DNA from: Streptomyces sp. NRRL S-340
Lineage (GTDB): Bacteria; Actinomycetota; Actinomycetes; Streptomycetales; Streptomycetaceae
Reading direction: 5' to 3'
Assembly: GCF_000720185.1 (NCBI RefSeq)
Contig: NZ_JOIY01000013.1
Span: 1-64,000 of the forward strand
Length of the DNA stretch: 64,000 bases
The position numbers and the translations under genes were made by a program. Of the stretch, positions 35,157 through 43,735 are shown in pieces. The notes under the pieces were generated by a model that was given only the letters and a program-made list of their open reading frames with translations, had not been told where the DNA came from and ran no database searches. How positions within the stretch are numbered: position 1 is the first letter of the stretch; each line of letters starts with the position of its first letter.

Positions 35157-36635
35157 TCACTCCCCCTGCGGCGCGGCGGGGGCGGCGGCCGCCGGGTCGG
35201 TGGGCGCGAGCGGGCGGCGCGTACCGCCGGCCGCACCGGACGCCTCCGCCGGGCCGCCGGCACCGGGAGCGGGCTCCGGGCGGTTCCGCCGCGCGCCGAG
35301 GAACCGGTAGAGCACGGCCGGGACGACCAGGCCGACGATCCAGGAGATGTCCGCGCCGCCCAGCGGGCCGACGAGGGGACCGGTGTAGAAGCTCGTGGAC
35401 AGGAAGGGGAACTGGGCGGCCAGTCCGATGCCGTAGACGAGCAGGGCCTCCCAGCGCCAGCCGCCGTAGCGGCCGTGGGGGTCGGACAGGGCGGGCAGGT
35501 CGTAGCGTTCCTTGGAGATGAGGTAGTAGTCCACCAGGTTGATCGCCGACCACGGGGTGAAGAACGTCAGCAGGAAGAGCAGGAAGTCGGCGAAGGAGTC
35601 CAGGAAGGAGTTGCGTCCGGCGAGCGCGACGGCCGTGCCCGCGACCATGATGGCCGCGATGTAGGCCGTACGGCCGCGCTGCGACAGGACCCGCCGGCCG
35701 CGGAATCCGCTCACGCTGGTCACGATCGACATGAAGCCGCCGTAGGTGTTGAGCACGTTGACGGTGAGCTTGCCCAGCGCGATGACGAAGTACAGGAAGG
35801 AGGCGATCAGACCCGCGCCGCCCAGGCTCACGACATAACCGACCTGGTCGTCGAGGAAGGCCGTGCCCGCCGTCGCGGCCACCACGACGCCGAAGGCCAT
35901 CGACCACTGGGCGCCGAGCACGGTCCCGGCGAGCGTCCAGCCGAAGGTCGCCCGGGGCGAGGTCGTCCGCGGCAGATAGCGCGAGTAGTCCGCCACGTAG
36001 GGGCCGAAAGCCAGCTGCCAGGACGCCGACAGGGACATGGCGAGCAGGAACATCGGCAGGGTGAAGTGGTGCTGGTGCGCGACGTGCCCGAGGTCGATCC
36101 TGCTCAGGAGCCTGCCGCCCAGGTAGAGGAAGCTCAGCGCGCACACGACGCTGGCCACCCGGCCCAGCGCATGGATGACGCGGTAGCCGACGGTCGCCAT
36201 GACGGCGGTGACCAGCGCGAAGAGGATGATGCCGGGGACCGGGCCGAGACGGGTCAGCTTGCCGACGGCCTGACCGGCGAGGACCGACCCGCTGGCGAAG
36301 AAGCCGACGTACATCACGACGACCAGCACCAGCGGTACGACCGCGCCGCGCACCCCGAACTGGGCCCGGGAGGAGATCATCTGCGGCAGTCCGAGCCGGG
36401 GCCCCTGGGCCGAGTGCAGGGCCATCACCCCGCCGCCGAGCAGGTTGCCCGCCAGCAGGCCGGCCAGCGACCAGACGACGTCACCGCCGAGGACCACGGC
36501 GAGGCCGCCGGTGACCACGGTGGTGATCTGGAGGTTGGCCCCCAGCCAGAGGGTGAACTGCGAGAACGCCGTGCCGTGGCGCTCCTCGTCCGGGACGACG
36601 TCGATGGATCGTCGTTCCACAATTGCCTGGGCCAT
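35157..36635 (-). CDS. NCS1-family cytosine/purine permease
   Basis: A 492-residue, 12-helix membrane protein of the nucleobase:cation symporter-1 family. Typical segments: TLWLGANLQITTVVTGGLAV (helix 1), MISSRAQFGVRGAVVPLVLV, SWQLAFGPYVADYSRYLP and SAINLVDYYLISKERYD. The last ~40 residues are a Pro/Ala-rich cytoplasmic tail. NCS1 members take up cytosine, allantoin, hydantoin, uracil or thiamine precursors; sequence by eye does not decide. It lies downstream of a GntR-like palindrome and a 20-bp tandem repeat. Confidence 0.9.
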   Translation of the reverse strand: MAQAIVERRSIDVVPDEERHGTAFSQFTLWLGANLQITTVVTGGLAVVLGGDVVWSLAGLLAGNLLGGGVMALHSAQGPRLGLPQMISSRAQFGVRGAVVPLVLVVVMYVGFFASGSVLAGQAVGKLTRLGPVPGIILFALVTAVMATVGYRVIHALGRVASVVCALSFLYLGGRLLSRIDLGHVAHQHHFTLPMFLLAMSLSASWQLAFGPYVADYSRYLPRTTSPRATFGWTLAGTVLGAQWSMAFGVVVAATAGTAFLDDQVGYVVSLGGAGLIASFLYFVIALGKLTVNVLNTYGGFMSIVTSVSGFRGRRVLSQRGRTAYIAAIMVAGTAVALAGRNSFLDSFADFLLFLLTFFTPWSAINLVDYYLISKERYDLPALSDPHGRYGGWRWEALLVYGIGLAAQFPFLSTSFYTGPLVGPLGGADISWIVGLVVPAVLYRFLGARRNRPEPAPGAGGPAEASGAAGGTRRPLAPTDPAAAAPAAPQGE

Positions 36636-36697
36636 GTACTGCTCCGTCCTGGTAGGCGCTGGACGATGTCGCTTGGCCGGGCGAGCGCTCGGACCGA

Positions 36698-36781
36698 CTG
36701 CATATGGCTATGCAGACTATGGGCTGATGAATGGATTGCCAATAGTCCGCAGGCAGATCGGATAGTCCGCAGGCAGATCGG
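36698..36781. promoter_or_regulatory. Palindrome and 20-bp tandem repeat upstream of the NCS1 permease
   Basis: CTGCATATGGCTATGCAG (36698-36715) has perfect 7-bp arms around TGGC, 63 bases upstream of the permease ATG, fitting a GntR-type operator. Behind it, ATAGTCCGCAGGCAGATCGG occurs twice in perfect tandem (36742-36761, 36762-36781). The second element could be an expanded binding site or a simple duplication. Confidence 0.6.
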
Positions 36782-36801
36782 TCCGGTGGCCGGGGGGCCG
36801 T

Positions 36802-37303
36802 CTACTCGCCCCCGGTCGGCAACGGCCTGGACGGCGCCTCGGCGGGCGGTCCGGCCCGGCCCGGAGCGGCAGCCTCGGCGGGCCGGGAGGCGGCCCGGGG
36901 AGTGGAGGCGGACGCGGCGGTCCGGGCGACCGTGTCCGCGGCCGGCGCCCGGTCGTGCGGTGCGGTGTCCAGCGCCCGGTGGACGGACAGGCCTTCGATG
37001 AGGGCGTCGAGCTGGCAGGCCGTCACGGGATCGTCGAAGTGCCGCTCCAGGACCCCGGCCGGCCTGCATCCGGGCACGGGTCAGCTCGGGTCAGCTCACG
37101 GAACGCGGGCTGCCGGGCGGCCAGGGCGGACAGCTCGTGGGTGGGCACCGGGTCCCGCTCGTCACCGTCCGGGATCCGGCGCACCAGGCCGGTGACCGCC
37201 GCCCTGTCCTCGCCGGGGGCCGGTGGCCGCGCCGAGGTGCTTCCCGAAGGGGGCGACGTGCGCCGCCGCTCCGGCGAGTGTCGCCCAGGTGGTCACGCCG
37301 GCC
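36802..37303 (-). pseudogene. Decayed TetR-family regulator, C-terminal part only
   Basis: On the minus strand, TetR ligand-domain text is readable but split among frames: VTGLVRRIPDGDERDPVPTH and AARQPAFRELTRA near 37090-37196, RMQAGR near 37060, then VLERHFDDPVTACQLDALIEGLSVHRALD at about 36965-37050. At least two frameshifts are needed. One coincides with a perfect 10-bp tandem duplication of GGGTCAGCTC (37078-37097). The helix-turn-helix half is absent, because the next gene begins directly. A remnant of a former regulator, perhaps of the adjacent permease. Confidence 0.65.
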
Positions 37304-37312
37304 GGCCGGGGG

Positions 37313-38380
37313 TCAGTCGCCCCCGCAGGACGCGCGCACCTTCAGCTCGGGAAGCAGTTCCACCCGGTGGACCGGGAGGGACGCCCCGTGGCGCAGCCGC
37401 CGCAGGAGGAGGTCGACGGCCGCGGCGCCGACGGCCCTCTTGGGCGGGGCCACGGCGGTCAGCGGCGGCGCGCCGAGGGCCGCGAAGACGTCGTCGTAGC
37501 TGATCAGCGCCAGGTCCTCGGGGACGGACAGACCCCGCGCCCGCAGCAGCGCCGGGAGCTGGATGGCGTCCTGATCGTTGTGCACGAGCGCGGCCCGCAC
37601 CCCCTTCTCCGCCCCCTCGGCGAGCTTCCGGCTCACCAGTTCGGGAGCGGTGGCGGGGTCGTCGATGTCGATCACCGGCTGCGGTGTCAGCTCCAGCGAC
37701 TCGCAGGCCTCGGCGTAGCCGCTGCGCACCTTCATCGCGGTCCAGGTGTCGCGGCGGGCGGCGAGGACGACCGTCCCATGACCCAGCGCGGCCAGGTGGC
37801 GCAGGGCGAGCAGCACTCCGTGGTGGTGGTCGGAGCTGACCGAGTCGAGTTCCGCGGCGGGCGTCCCGGCGGCGGCCCGGCGTTCCACCAGCACGGTGGG
37901 CACGGGCAGTTCGTGGAGCCAGCGCCAGTCCTGGGGGTTGTCCGTGGACGTCCAGTTGGGCGTGAGCATGAGCCCTTCGGCGCCCGACCTGAGCAGTTGC
38001 TCCGCCTGGGCGCGGTCCGCGCGGGGGTCGTAGGAGTCGTAGGAGGAGATGCCGAGCACGAGATGGGCCCCGGCGTCGGCGGCGGCGGCACGCGCTCCGG
38101 CGATCACTTCGTCGAAGTACTGACTGACCGTGTGGCTCACCGCGGGCACGACCAGGCCCAGGGTGCGACCGTCGACCGGCACACCGAAGCGCTCCTCGGG
38201 CACCGACACCGAGCCGTGCGCACGGCGCAGCAGGCCGCCGTCGGCGAGGGCGGCGACATCGCGGCGCACGGTGACCGCCGGCAGGTCCAGACGGGCCGCG
38301 AGATCCGTCACCCGGACCGTGCCGAGCTTGCGCACGATCTCCAGGATCCGCGTCCGGCGCTCGTCCGCCGCGATCGACAT
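37313..38380 (-). CDS. DeoR-HTH/LacI-sensor transcriptional regulator
   Basis: A 355-residue sugar regulator with a hybrid layout: an N-terminal DeoR-type winged helix (RRTRILEIVRKLGTVRVTDL to TVRRDVAALADGGLLRRAHG, about 8-60) joined to a LacI/GalR periplasmic-binding-fold sensor (GLVVPAVSHTVSQYFDEVIA near 75, then ISYDDVFAALGAPPLTAV near 305). AAAGGGA precedes the ATG at 38380. It is divergent from the beta-helix protein gene. Its own promoter and those of the nearby catabolic genes share CGATCGAA-type palindromes, so it is the probable repressor of the 38-46 kb locus. Confidence 0.88.
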   Translation of the reverse strand: MSIAADERRTRILEIVRKLGTVRVTDLAARLDLPAVTVRRDVAALADGGLLRRAHGSVSVPEERFGVPVDGRTLGLVVPAVSHTVSQYFDEVIAGARAAAADAGAHLVLGISSYDSYDPRADRAQAEQLLRSGAEGLMLTPNWTSTDNPQDWRWLHELPVPTVLVERRAAAGTPAAELDSVSSDHHHGVLLALRHLAALGHGTVVLAARRDTWTAMKVRSGYAEACESLELTPQPVIDIDDPATAPELVSRKLAEGAEKGVRAALVHNDQDAIQLPALLRARGLSVPEDLALISYDDVFAALGAPPLTAVAPPKRAVGAAAVDLLLRRLRHGASLPVHRVELLPELKVRASCGGD

Positions 38381-38410
38381 GGCGGTCCCTTTCTCATCGG
38401 TCCGACGTCC

Positions 38411-38437
38411 CTCGGAGAATATCATTCGATCTCCGAG
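38411..38437. promoter_or_regulatory. 27-bp palindrome in the regulator promoter
   Basis: CTCGGAGA (38411-38418) and TCTCCGAG (38430-38437) are perfect 8-bp arms around an 11-base centre that itself contains ATCATTCGAT; on the minus strand this reads GATCGAATGATAT, nearly the same as the site upstream of the DUF2264 gene. Likely autoregulatory operator. Confidence 0.6.
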
Positions 38438-38487
38438 TGATCTACTGCTCAAGCAGAGACAAGAGGATCATTCATTAGATCGGTTTC

Positions 38488-38548
38488 TGATCGAAAATCG
38501 ATCACCTGGTTCATTTGTATTGACGCGGTCATGTCGTGCTCCTAGCTT
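38488..38548 (+). promoter_or_regulatory. Operator and promoter of the beta-helix gene
   Basis: TGATCGAAAATCGATCA (38488-38504) is a perfect 7+3+7 palindrome. It is followed by TTGACG (38520-38525), a 17-base spacer and TAGCTT (38543-38548). A weaker GATC-type site with ATTAGATCGG lies at about 38466-38483. Confidence 0.65.
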
Positions 38549-38581
38549 CTGGGCCCCGACCAGCGCAGGAGGAGCCTCTCC

Positions 38582-40102
38582 ATGAGCATCAGATCCCTGG
38601 GCACGGGCCTCGTCGCGGCCACCCTGGCCGCCGCCAGCGCCCTCATCGCCTCCCCCGCCACCGCGTCCCCCGCCACCCCGGCGCCCGCCCGGGCCTCCGC
38701 CGCCACCGGCACCGTCGTGCACCTGGACTGCTCGCGGGCCGCCGACGGCACCGGCACGCAGGACGCTCCGTACAACTCCCTGGCCTCCGTCAACGCCCTC
38801 ACCTTCGGGCCCGGGGACACCCTGGCCGTCGCGTCGGGCACGACGTGCCACGGCACGCTCGCGCCGCGGGGCAGCGGCACCGCGCAGGCACCCGTCACCA
38901 TCACCCCCTACGGCACCGGCCCCGCCCCGGTCATCGACGCGGACGGGGCGGAGAACGCCCTCCACCTGACCAACCAGGACCACTGGAGCATCAAAGCACT
39001 CGAACTGACCGATCCGGCCGGCACTCCCGCGCAGCGGCAGGGGCTGCTCATCGAGTCCACGGACGGCCGCACGCACTCCGGGTTCGACGTGGACGGACTG
39101 ATCGTCGACAAGGTGGCGGGTGAGACGGACAAGGCCTCCCACGCGACGGCGTTCTCGCTGTCCGCGTGCATCCGCACGGGCGCGTCCGGCACCGGGTCGC
39201 TGCTCAGCGACGTCCACGTCCACGACACCCGGGTCGGCAACTGCGGCGGCGGCGGCATCAAGGTCCGCGTCGGCTCGGTCAACACCCGCCTCGGCCAGAA
39301 CGTCCTCGTCGACCACAACACGGTCAGCGCGGTCGGCGGCGACGGCATCATCGTCTCCTACGCCGAGTCACCGCTGATCGAGTACAACACGGCGGCCGGT
39401 CTCGGTACCGGCGCCTACCCGTGGACCGGCGGCAACTTCGCCGGGATCTGGGTGCTCGGCGACCACGACGCGACGATCCAGAAGAACGTCGTGTACGGCA
39501 GCGTCATGTCGGCCTACGACAGCGAGGCGTTCGACTGCGACTGGGGCAACACGGGCCACTGCACGGTGCAGTACAACTTCAGCCGCGACAACGCCGGCGG
39601 GCTCTTCCTGGACTGCGACGGCTGCGGCACCGTGGGCGGGGCGACCGAGGTGGTCCGCTACAACGTCTCCCAGAACGACTGCCGCATGGTGGGCGCCGGG
39701 GGCGGCCGTTCGGCGCTGCGCTTCTACAACAACGTCGTCTACTGCCCGGGCAGGAAGCTCGACGTCTCCGTGCCCGCCGACAGCCTGCTGGAGAACAACA
39801 TCTGGGTGGGCGGCGCGGACTCCCGGCTGCCCACCGGGCCCGGCGTCTCCTGGCAGTGGAACGTCTTCCAGGGTGTGCCGCGGCCGACCGCCAACGGCAT
39901 CGTGGGCGACCCGGGCTTCGTCGCCCCCGGCACCGGCGGCGACACCCTCGCCTCGGCCGACGGCTACCGTCTCGAGGCCACCTCGCCCGCGCTGCGCAAC
40001 GGCGGTGTCGTCGCGGACAACGGCGGCCTCGACTACTGGGGAGCCCCGGTCTCGGCCACGGCCAAGCCCGACCGCGGCGCCTACAACGGACCCGGGCTGT
40101 GA
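38582..40102 (+). CDS. Secreted right-handed beta-helix protein, pectate lyase-like
   Basis: A 506-residue secreted protein with a Sec signal (LGTGLVAATLAAASALIASP, cleavage about residue 30-45). The body is a parallel beta-helix: repeated coils such as FDVDGLIVDKVAG, VLVDHNTVSAVGGDGIIVSY, PLIEYNTAAGLG, ATIQKNVVYGSV, CTVQYNFSRDNAGGLFLDCD and LRFYNNVVYC, as in polysaccharide lyases and glycosidases of the PL1/PL9/GH28 fold. Several coils contain paired Cys (DCDGCG), probably disulfides. No unambiguous lyase catalytic Lys or Arg pattern can be assigned. It shares an operator type with the neighbouring transporter and glycosidase, so it probably starts breakdown of the same uronic or pectic polymer. 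GGAGGAG precedes the ATG. Confidence 0.82.
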   Translation: MSIRSLGTGLVAATLAAASALIASPATASPATPAPARASAATGTVVHLDCSRAADGTGTQDAPYNSLASVNALTFGPGDTLAVASGTTCHGTLAPRGSGTAQAPVTITPYGTGPAPVIDADGAENALHLTNQDHWSIKALELTDPAGTPAQRQGLLIESTDGRTHSGFDVDGLIVDKVAGETDKASHATAFSLSACIRTGASGTGSLLSDVHVHDTRVGNCGGGGIKVRVGSVNTRLGQNVLVDHNTVSAVGGDGIIVSYAESPLIEYNTAAGLGTGAYPWTGGNFAGIWVLGDHDATIQKNVVYGSVMSAYDSEAFDCDWGNTGHCTVQYNFSRDNAGGLFLDCDGCGTVGGATEVVRYNVSQNDCRMVGAGGGRSALRFYNNVVYCPGRKLDVSVPADSLLENNIWVGGADSRLPTGPGVSWQWNVFQGVPRPTANGIVGDPGFVAPGTGGDTLASADGYRLEATSPALRNGGVVADNGGLDYWGAPVSATAKPDRGAYNGPGL

Positions 40103-40143
40103 CCGCCGGACACCGGTCCTGACCCTGGCCGTCACCCCTGCCG

Positions 40144-42096
40144 TCACCCCTGGCCGGCCCCGGGCCGGGCCGGGGTGACGGTCACCGCGTCGGCGTGGAA
40201 CAGCACCTCGCGGTCGCCGCCGGGCAGTCGGACGAGCAGCCGGTGCCCCTGCGGCACGGCCTCGGCGGTGATCCGCACGGCGGGCGGCGCGGCGGCGTCC
40301 GTGCCCGTCAGCCGCATCGCCGAGACGAACAGGCACCGCTCCCCCGTGACCGTGCCGGTGAGCACCGGCACCGCCGCCGACGGCCCGAAGGCGGTTCCGG
40401 CGGGCAGGGGCCGTGCCCGGGCGGTGTGGAAGCCGTGCAGCACGACGGCCTCGGACAGCAGCGCGCCCCCTGCCCGGCGCTCGGCCCGGGCCCGCGCCCG
40501 CCCGCCGTCGGACGTGGTCCCCACCGCGTGCCCGGCCACGGCCCACCCGGTGTGCCGGACCCCGGTCCCGGTGGCGGCGCCGCGGACCAGGTGTGCGTGC
40601 ACCTCCAGGTCGCCGGCCACGAGGACGAGGGAGGTGACGGTGACGCCGGGCAGTTCGGCGCCGCCGACGCGGGGCCGGTGGCTGGAGGCCGCCCAGCCGG
40701 AGCCGGCGCCGAGCGGGCGGATCGGGCCCCGTTCGCTCGCCTCGTCGCCGGCCAGCAGCGCGAAGTGGTTGTCGGCGGTGCCCTCGAAGACGGGACCGGT
40801 GGCGGTGGAGTACGCCAGGCGGGCGTACAGCGGATCGTCCGGCAGCACTTCGCCGGCCGGCTGGTCGTCACTGCCGTGGTTGTGCACGCGTACGAGCCCG
40901 TCGGCGGCGGTGGACTGGACCAGCCAGCCCGGCGCGGGCAGCGCGAGGACGGTGTCGGCCCGCTCTGCCGGGGCGGGTTCCTCGGCCGCGGTCCACACCG
41001 GGTGGCCGGCCGGCAGCAGCAGGCCGAGGAAGCCCTTGCTCGCCCAGTACGGCGAGGCGGGCCCCGAGTAGGACTGCACCAGCGGCGGGCAGGGGCCGTG
41101 CCAGCCGAGCGTGAGGAGGCCGTCCTCGTCCGTGGCGCCCCGGTCGAGGAAGTGACGCAGGGCGCCGGAGGCGAGGCGCCGGGTGGTGCCGGGGGTCAGC
41201 GGGCTGTGGTCCGTCAGGGCTCCGGCCCACAGCGCGGCGGCCGAGGCGAACCGGTAGACGAGGGAGCGGCCCTGGTGCAGCGGGGCCCCGTCGGCGCCGA
41301 AGGTGTGCGCGTACCCGCGCAGGTGGGCCGCGAGCCGTGTGCCGAAGCGGTCGAGCAGGTCCGTGGCGCCCGACAGGTGGGCGTGCAGCACCGGATAGAG
41401 GTGGAAGGCCCAGCCGTTGTAGTGGTCGATGGCGCGCGGGCGGCCGTCGGTGTACCAGCCGTCGCCCAGGTACCACCGTTCGATGCGGGCCAGGCCCCGT
41501 TCCACGGCGCGTTCCGCGGCTTCCGTGTGGTGGCCCGCCTCGGCGAGGAATCCGCCGACGGTGACCTGGAAGAGCCACCAGTTGTTGTCGACGGGCGTGT
41601 GGCGCAGGGCGCCGGCGAGCCAGTCGGCCGCGCGGGCGCGTTCCGGCCCGGGGAGGCGGTCCCACAGCCACGGGCGGGTCAGGCGCAGGGCGAGTGCCAC
41701 CGAGGCCGCCTCCACCATGGCCTGCCCCCGGTCGGTGACCGCCGGCCAGCTCACCGGGTCGCGTCCGGTCAGTTCCCGGTCGGCCGTGGGGCGGCGGGTG
41801 CCCGCGGTGAGGCCTTCGGCGTACCGGTCGAGCAGTCCCAGCGGGTCCCCGCCGCCGGCCCCCGCGACGCGGAACGCGGCCAGCAGGAACGTACGGGCGT
41901 AGCCCTCCAGCGCGTCCGAGCGCGGACCGGACCGGCTCGGGCGCGGGCCCGGCAGCGCGATCAGGGCGTGCTCCGGGCCGGCGTGCCGCAGCGCCGCGCC
42001 GAGCAGCCGGTCCGCCACCGCCTCCCAGTGGGCACGGGTCCACCCGGTGTACGGGCTCAGTGCGCGGTCCTCGGGCGGGAAGGGCGGGTGCGGCAT
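40144..42096 (-). CDS. DUF2264 family glycosidase, putative glucuronidase
   Basis: A 650-residue protein without a signal peptide. The N-terminal two thirds are an (alpha/alpha)6-type toroid with family text NNWWLFQVTVGGFLAEAG, DHYNGWAFHLYPVLHAHLSG, HQGRSLVYRFASAAALWAGA and YWASKGFLGLLLP, the DUF2264 pattern; the rest is a beta-sandwich. DUF2264 members have been placed in CAZy family GH154 with beta-glucuronidase activity, which I recall rather than derive. Cytoplasmic location suits degradation of imported oligosaccharides from the neighbouring ABC transporter. AGGAG lies 9 bases before the ATG. The promoter carries two CGATCGAA-type sites. Confidence 0.8.
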   Translation of the reverse strand: MPHPPFPPEDRALSPYTGWTRAHWEAVADRLLGAALRHAGPEHALIALPGPRPSRSGPRSDALEGYARTFLLAAFRVAGAGGGDPLGLLDRYAEGLTAGTRRPTADRELTGRDPVSWPAVTDRGQAMVEAASVALALRLTRPWLWDRLPGPERARAADWLAGALRHTPVDNNWWLFQVTVGGFLAEAGHHTEAAERAVERGLARIERWYLGDGWYTDGRPRAIDHYNGWAFHLYPVLHAHLSGATDLLDRFGTRLAAHLRGYAHTFGADGAPLHQGRSLVYRFASAAALWAGALTDHSPLTPGTTRRLASGALRHFLDRGATDEDGLLTLGWHGPCPPLVQSYSGPASPYWASKGFLGLLLPAGHPVWTAAEEPAPAERADTVLALPAPGWLVQSTAADGLVRVHNHGSDDQPAGEVLPDDPLYARLAYSTATGPVFEGTADNHFALLAGDEASERGPIRPLGAGSGWAASSHRPRVGGAELPGVTVTSLVLVAGDLEVHAHLVRGAATGTGVRHTGWAVAGHAVGTTSDGGRARARAERRAGGALLSEAVVLHGFHTARARPLPAGTAFGPSAAVPVLTGTVTGERCLFVSAMRLTGTDAAAPPAVRITAEAVPQGHRLLVRLPGGDREVLFHADAVTVTPARPGAGQG

Positions 42097-42124
42097 GGCG
42101 AGGGCTCCTGGCTCGGGGATGCCG

Positions 42125-42173
42125 AATCTAGGAGGCGTCCGATCGATCGTCAATGCGGGCGATCGAATGATCG
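42125..42173 (-). promoter_or_regulatory. Promoter and operators of the DUF2264 gene
   Basis: On the minus strand TTGACG (complement of 42148-42153), a 17-base spacer and TAGATT (complement of 42125-42130) form a near-ideal promoter. GATCGATCG (42141-42149) overlaps the -35/spacer and CGATCGAATGATCG (42160-42173) lies just upstream. Confidence 0.7.
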
Positions 42174-42246
42174 GATGGTGGGGTGGCGACATCCGGGAAA
42201 GCGAGGAATGAGCCCGTATGCGACCGCGATGCCACTGATCAGCTCT

Positions 42247-42295
42247 GATCGTTCGATCGGAAGGTATTGACTTCGATCGGATGTGTTCTCAAGAT
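42247..42295 (+). promoter_or_regulatory. Promoter and operators of the sugar ABC operon
   Basis: GATCGTTCGATC (42247-42258) is a perfect palindrome of 5-bp arms around TT. It is followed by TTGACT (42267-42272), a 17-base spacer containing TTCGATCGGA and CAAGAT (42290-42295). Operator text therefore flanks and overlaps the promoter. Confidence 0.7.
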
Positions 42296-42394
42296 GTGCC
42301 TACCCGGGCCCGACGGCCACGGAGTCCGGCAGGCCTCGTCGCCGCCGGTTCCCACCGGGTACCTTCCACCCGTCTCGTTCCCAGGAGCCGAGCC

Positions 42395-43735
42395 ATGTCC
42401 GCTGCCCCTGCCCGCAGTCGCAGAGCCCTCCGCGCCGCCGCCGCCCTCACCGCCGCCGCCCTGTCCGCCACCCTCCTCGCCGCCTGCGGCGGGAGTGACG
42501 ACGGGCCGTCGGCCGGTGCGGGCAAGCCCGCCGACATCACCTTCTGGGGCTGGGCCAAGGGGACCAAGCAGGTGGTGGACGCCTTCAACGCCTCCCACAA
42601 GGACGTCCACGTCACCTACGAGGAGATCCCCTCCGGCGCGGCCGGCGGCTACGCCAAGCTGTCCAACGCGGTCAAGGCCGGCAACGCGCCCGACGTCTTC
42701 AACGTCGAGTACCCGCAGCTCCCCGACTTCGTCAGCCAGGGCGCGGTCCAGGACATCAGTCAGTACGTCGGCTCCGACCTGAAGGCCAAGTACCTGCCGC
42801 AGGCGGTGCAGCTGACCACGCTCGGCGGTGCCACGTACGCGCTCCCGCTGGACGCCGCGCCGCAGGCCTTCTACTACCGCAAGGACCTGTTCGCCAAGGC
42901 CGGCATCAAGGCACCCACGACCTGGGACGAGTTCCGCTCTGCCGCCCAGAAGCTGAAGAAGGCGGAGCCGGGCAGCCGCATCGCCACCTTCTTCCCCGAC
43001 GACCCGACCACCTTCGAGGCGATGGCGTGGCAGGCCGGCGCCCCCTGGTTCGGCACCTCGGGCGACACCTGGCAGGTGGGTCTCGACGGGGCGGACACCC
43101 AGAAGGTCGCCGCCTACTGGCAGAAGATGATCGACGACGACCTGGTCCGGGTGCAGCCCTCGTTCAGCCAGCAGTGGACGGCCTCGCTCCAGAAGGGGCA
43201 GACCGCCGGCTACCTCGGCGCCTCCTGGGGCGGCGGCGTGCTGAAGGGCACCCTGCCCCAGGACCAGTCCGGCAAGTGGGCCGTGGCCCCGCTGCCCTCC
43301 TGGAACGGCGCTCCGGCCAGCGGCATGCTCGGCGGCAGCACCTTCGCCGTCTCCAAGGACAGCAAGAAGGCGAAGGCGGCCGTGGAGTTCGCCACCTGGG
43401 CCACCACGACCGCGCAGGGCATCCAGGCCCGGATCTCCTCCGGCGAGTCCTCGGCCTACCCGGCCGACCCCGAGCTGGTCCCGGTCGCCGCGAAGGCCTT
43501 CTCCACCGCCTTCTACGGCGGCCAGGACATCTACGCCGTCTACAAGAGCGCCGCGCGGTCCATCGGGCAGAAGTGGACCTGGGGACCGGCGATGGGCGTC
43601 ACCAACAACTCCCTCAAGGACTCCTTCGGCAAGCTCTCCTCCGGCTCCGGCACCATCGCCCAGGCGCTCGCCACCGCGCAGAAGGACACCGTCGCCGAGA
43701 TGAGGACCCGTGGTCTGAAGGTCTCCGCCCGATGA
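42395..43735 (+). CDS. Sugar ABC transporter substrate-binding lipoprotein
   Basis: A 446-residue extracellular solute-binding protein of the carbohydrate uptake (CUT1, family 1) group. Lipoprotein signal: Arg-rich start, hydrophobic core, and lipobox LAAC with Cys near residue 31. The mature protein starts GGSDDG and shows FWGWAKGTKQVVDAFNASHK, VKAGNAPDVFNVEYPQLP and MLGGSTFAVSKDSKKAKAA, standard for this fold. CAGGAG sits before the ATG at 42395. First gene of a three-component operon; its promoter carries the locus operator. Ligand is inferred to be an oligosaccharide released by the neighbouring secreted enzyme. Confidence 0.92.
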   Translation: MSAAPARSRRALRAAAALTAAALSATLLAACGGSDDGPSAGAGKPADITFWGWAKGTKQVVDAFNASHKDVHVTYEEIPSGAAGGYAKLSNAVKAGNAPDVFNVEYPQLPDFVSQGAVQDISQYVGSDLKAKYLPQAVQLTTLGGATYALPLDAAPQAFYYRKDLFAKAGIKAPTTWDEFRSAAQKLKKAEPGSRIATFFPDDPTTFEAMAWQAGAPWFGTSGDTWQVGLDGADTQKVAAYWQKMIDDDLVRVQPSFSQQWTASLQKGQTAGYLGASWGGGVLKGTLPQDQSGKWAVAPLPSWNGAPASGMLGGSTFAVSKDSKKAKAAVEFATWATTTAQGIQARISSGESSAYPADPELVPVAAKAFSTAFYGGQDIYAVYKSAARSIGQKWTWGPAMGVTNNSLKDSFGKLSSGSGTIAQALATAQKDTVAEMRTRGLKVSAR

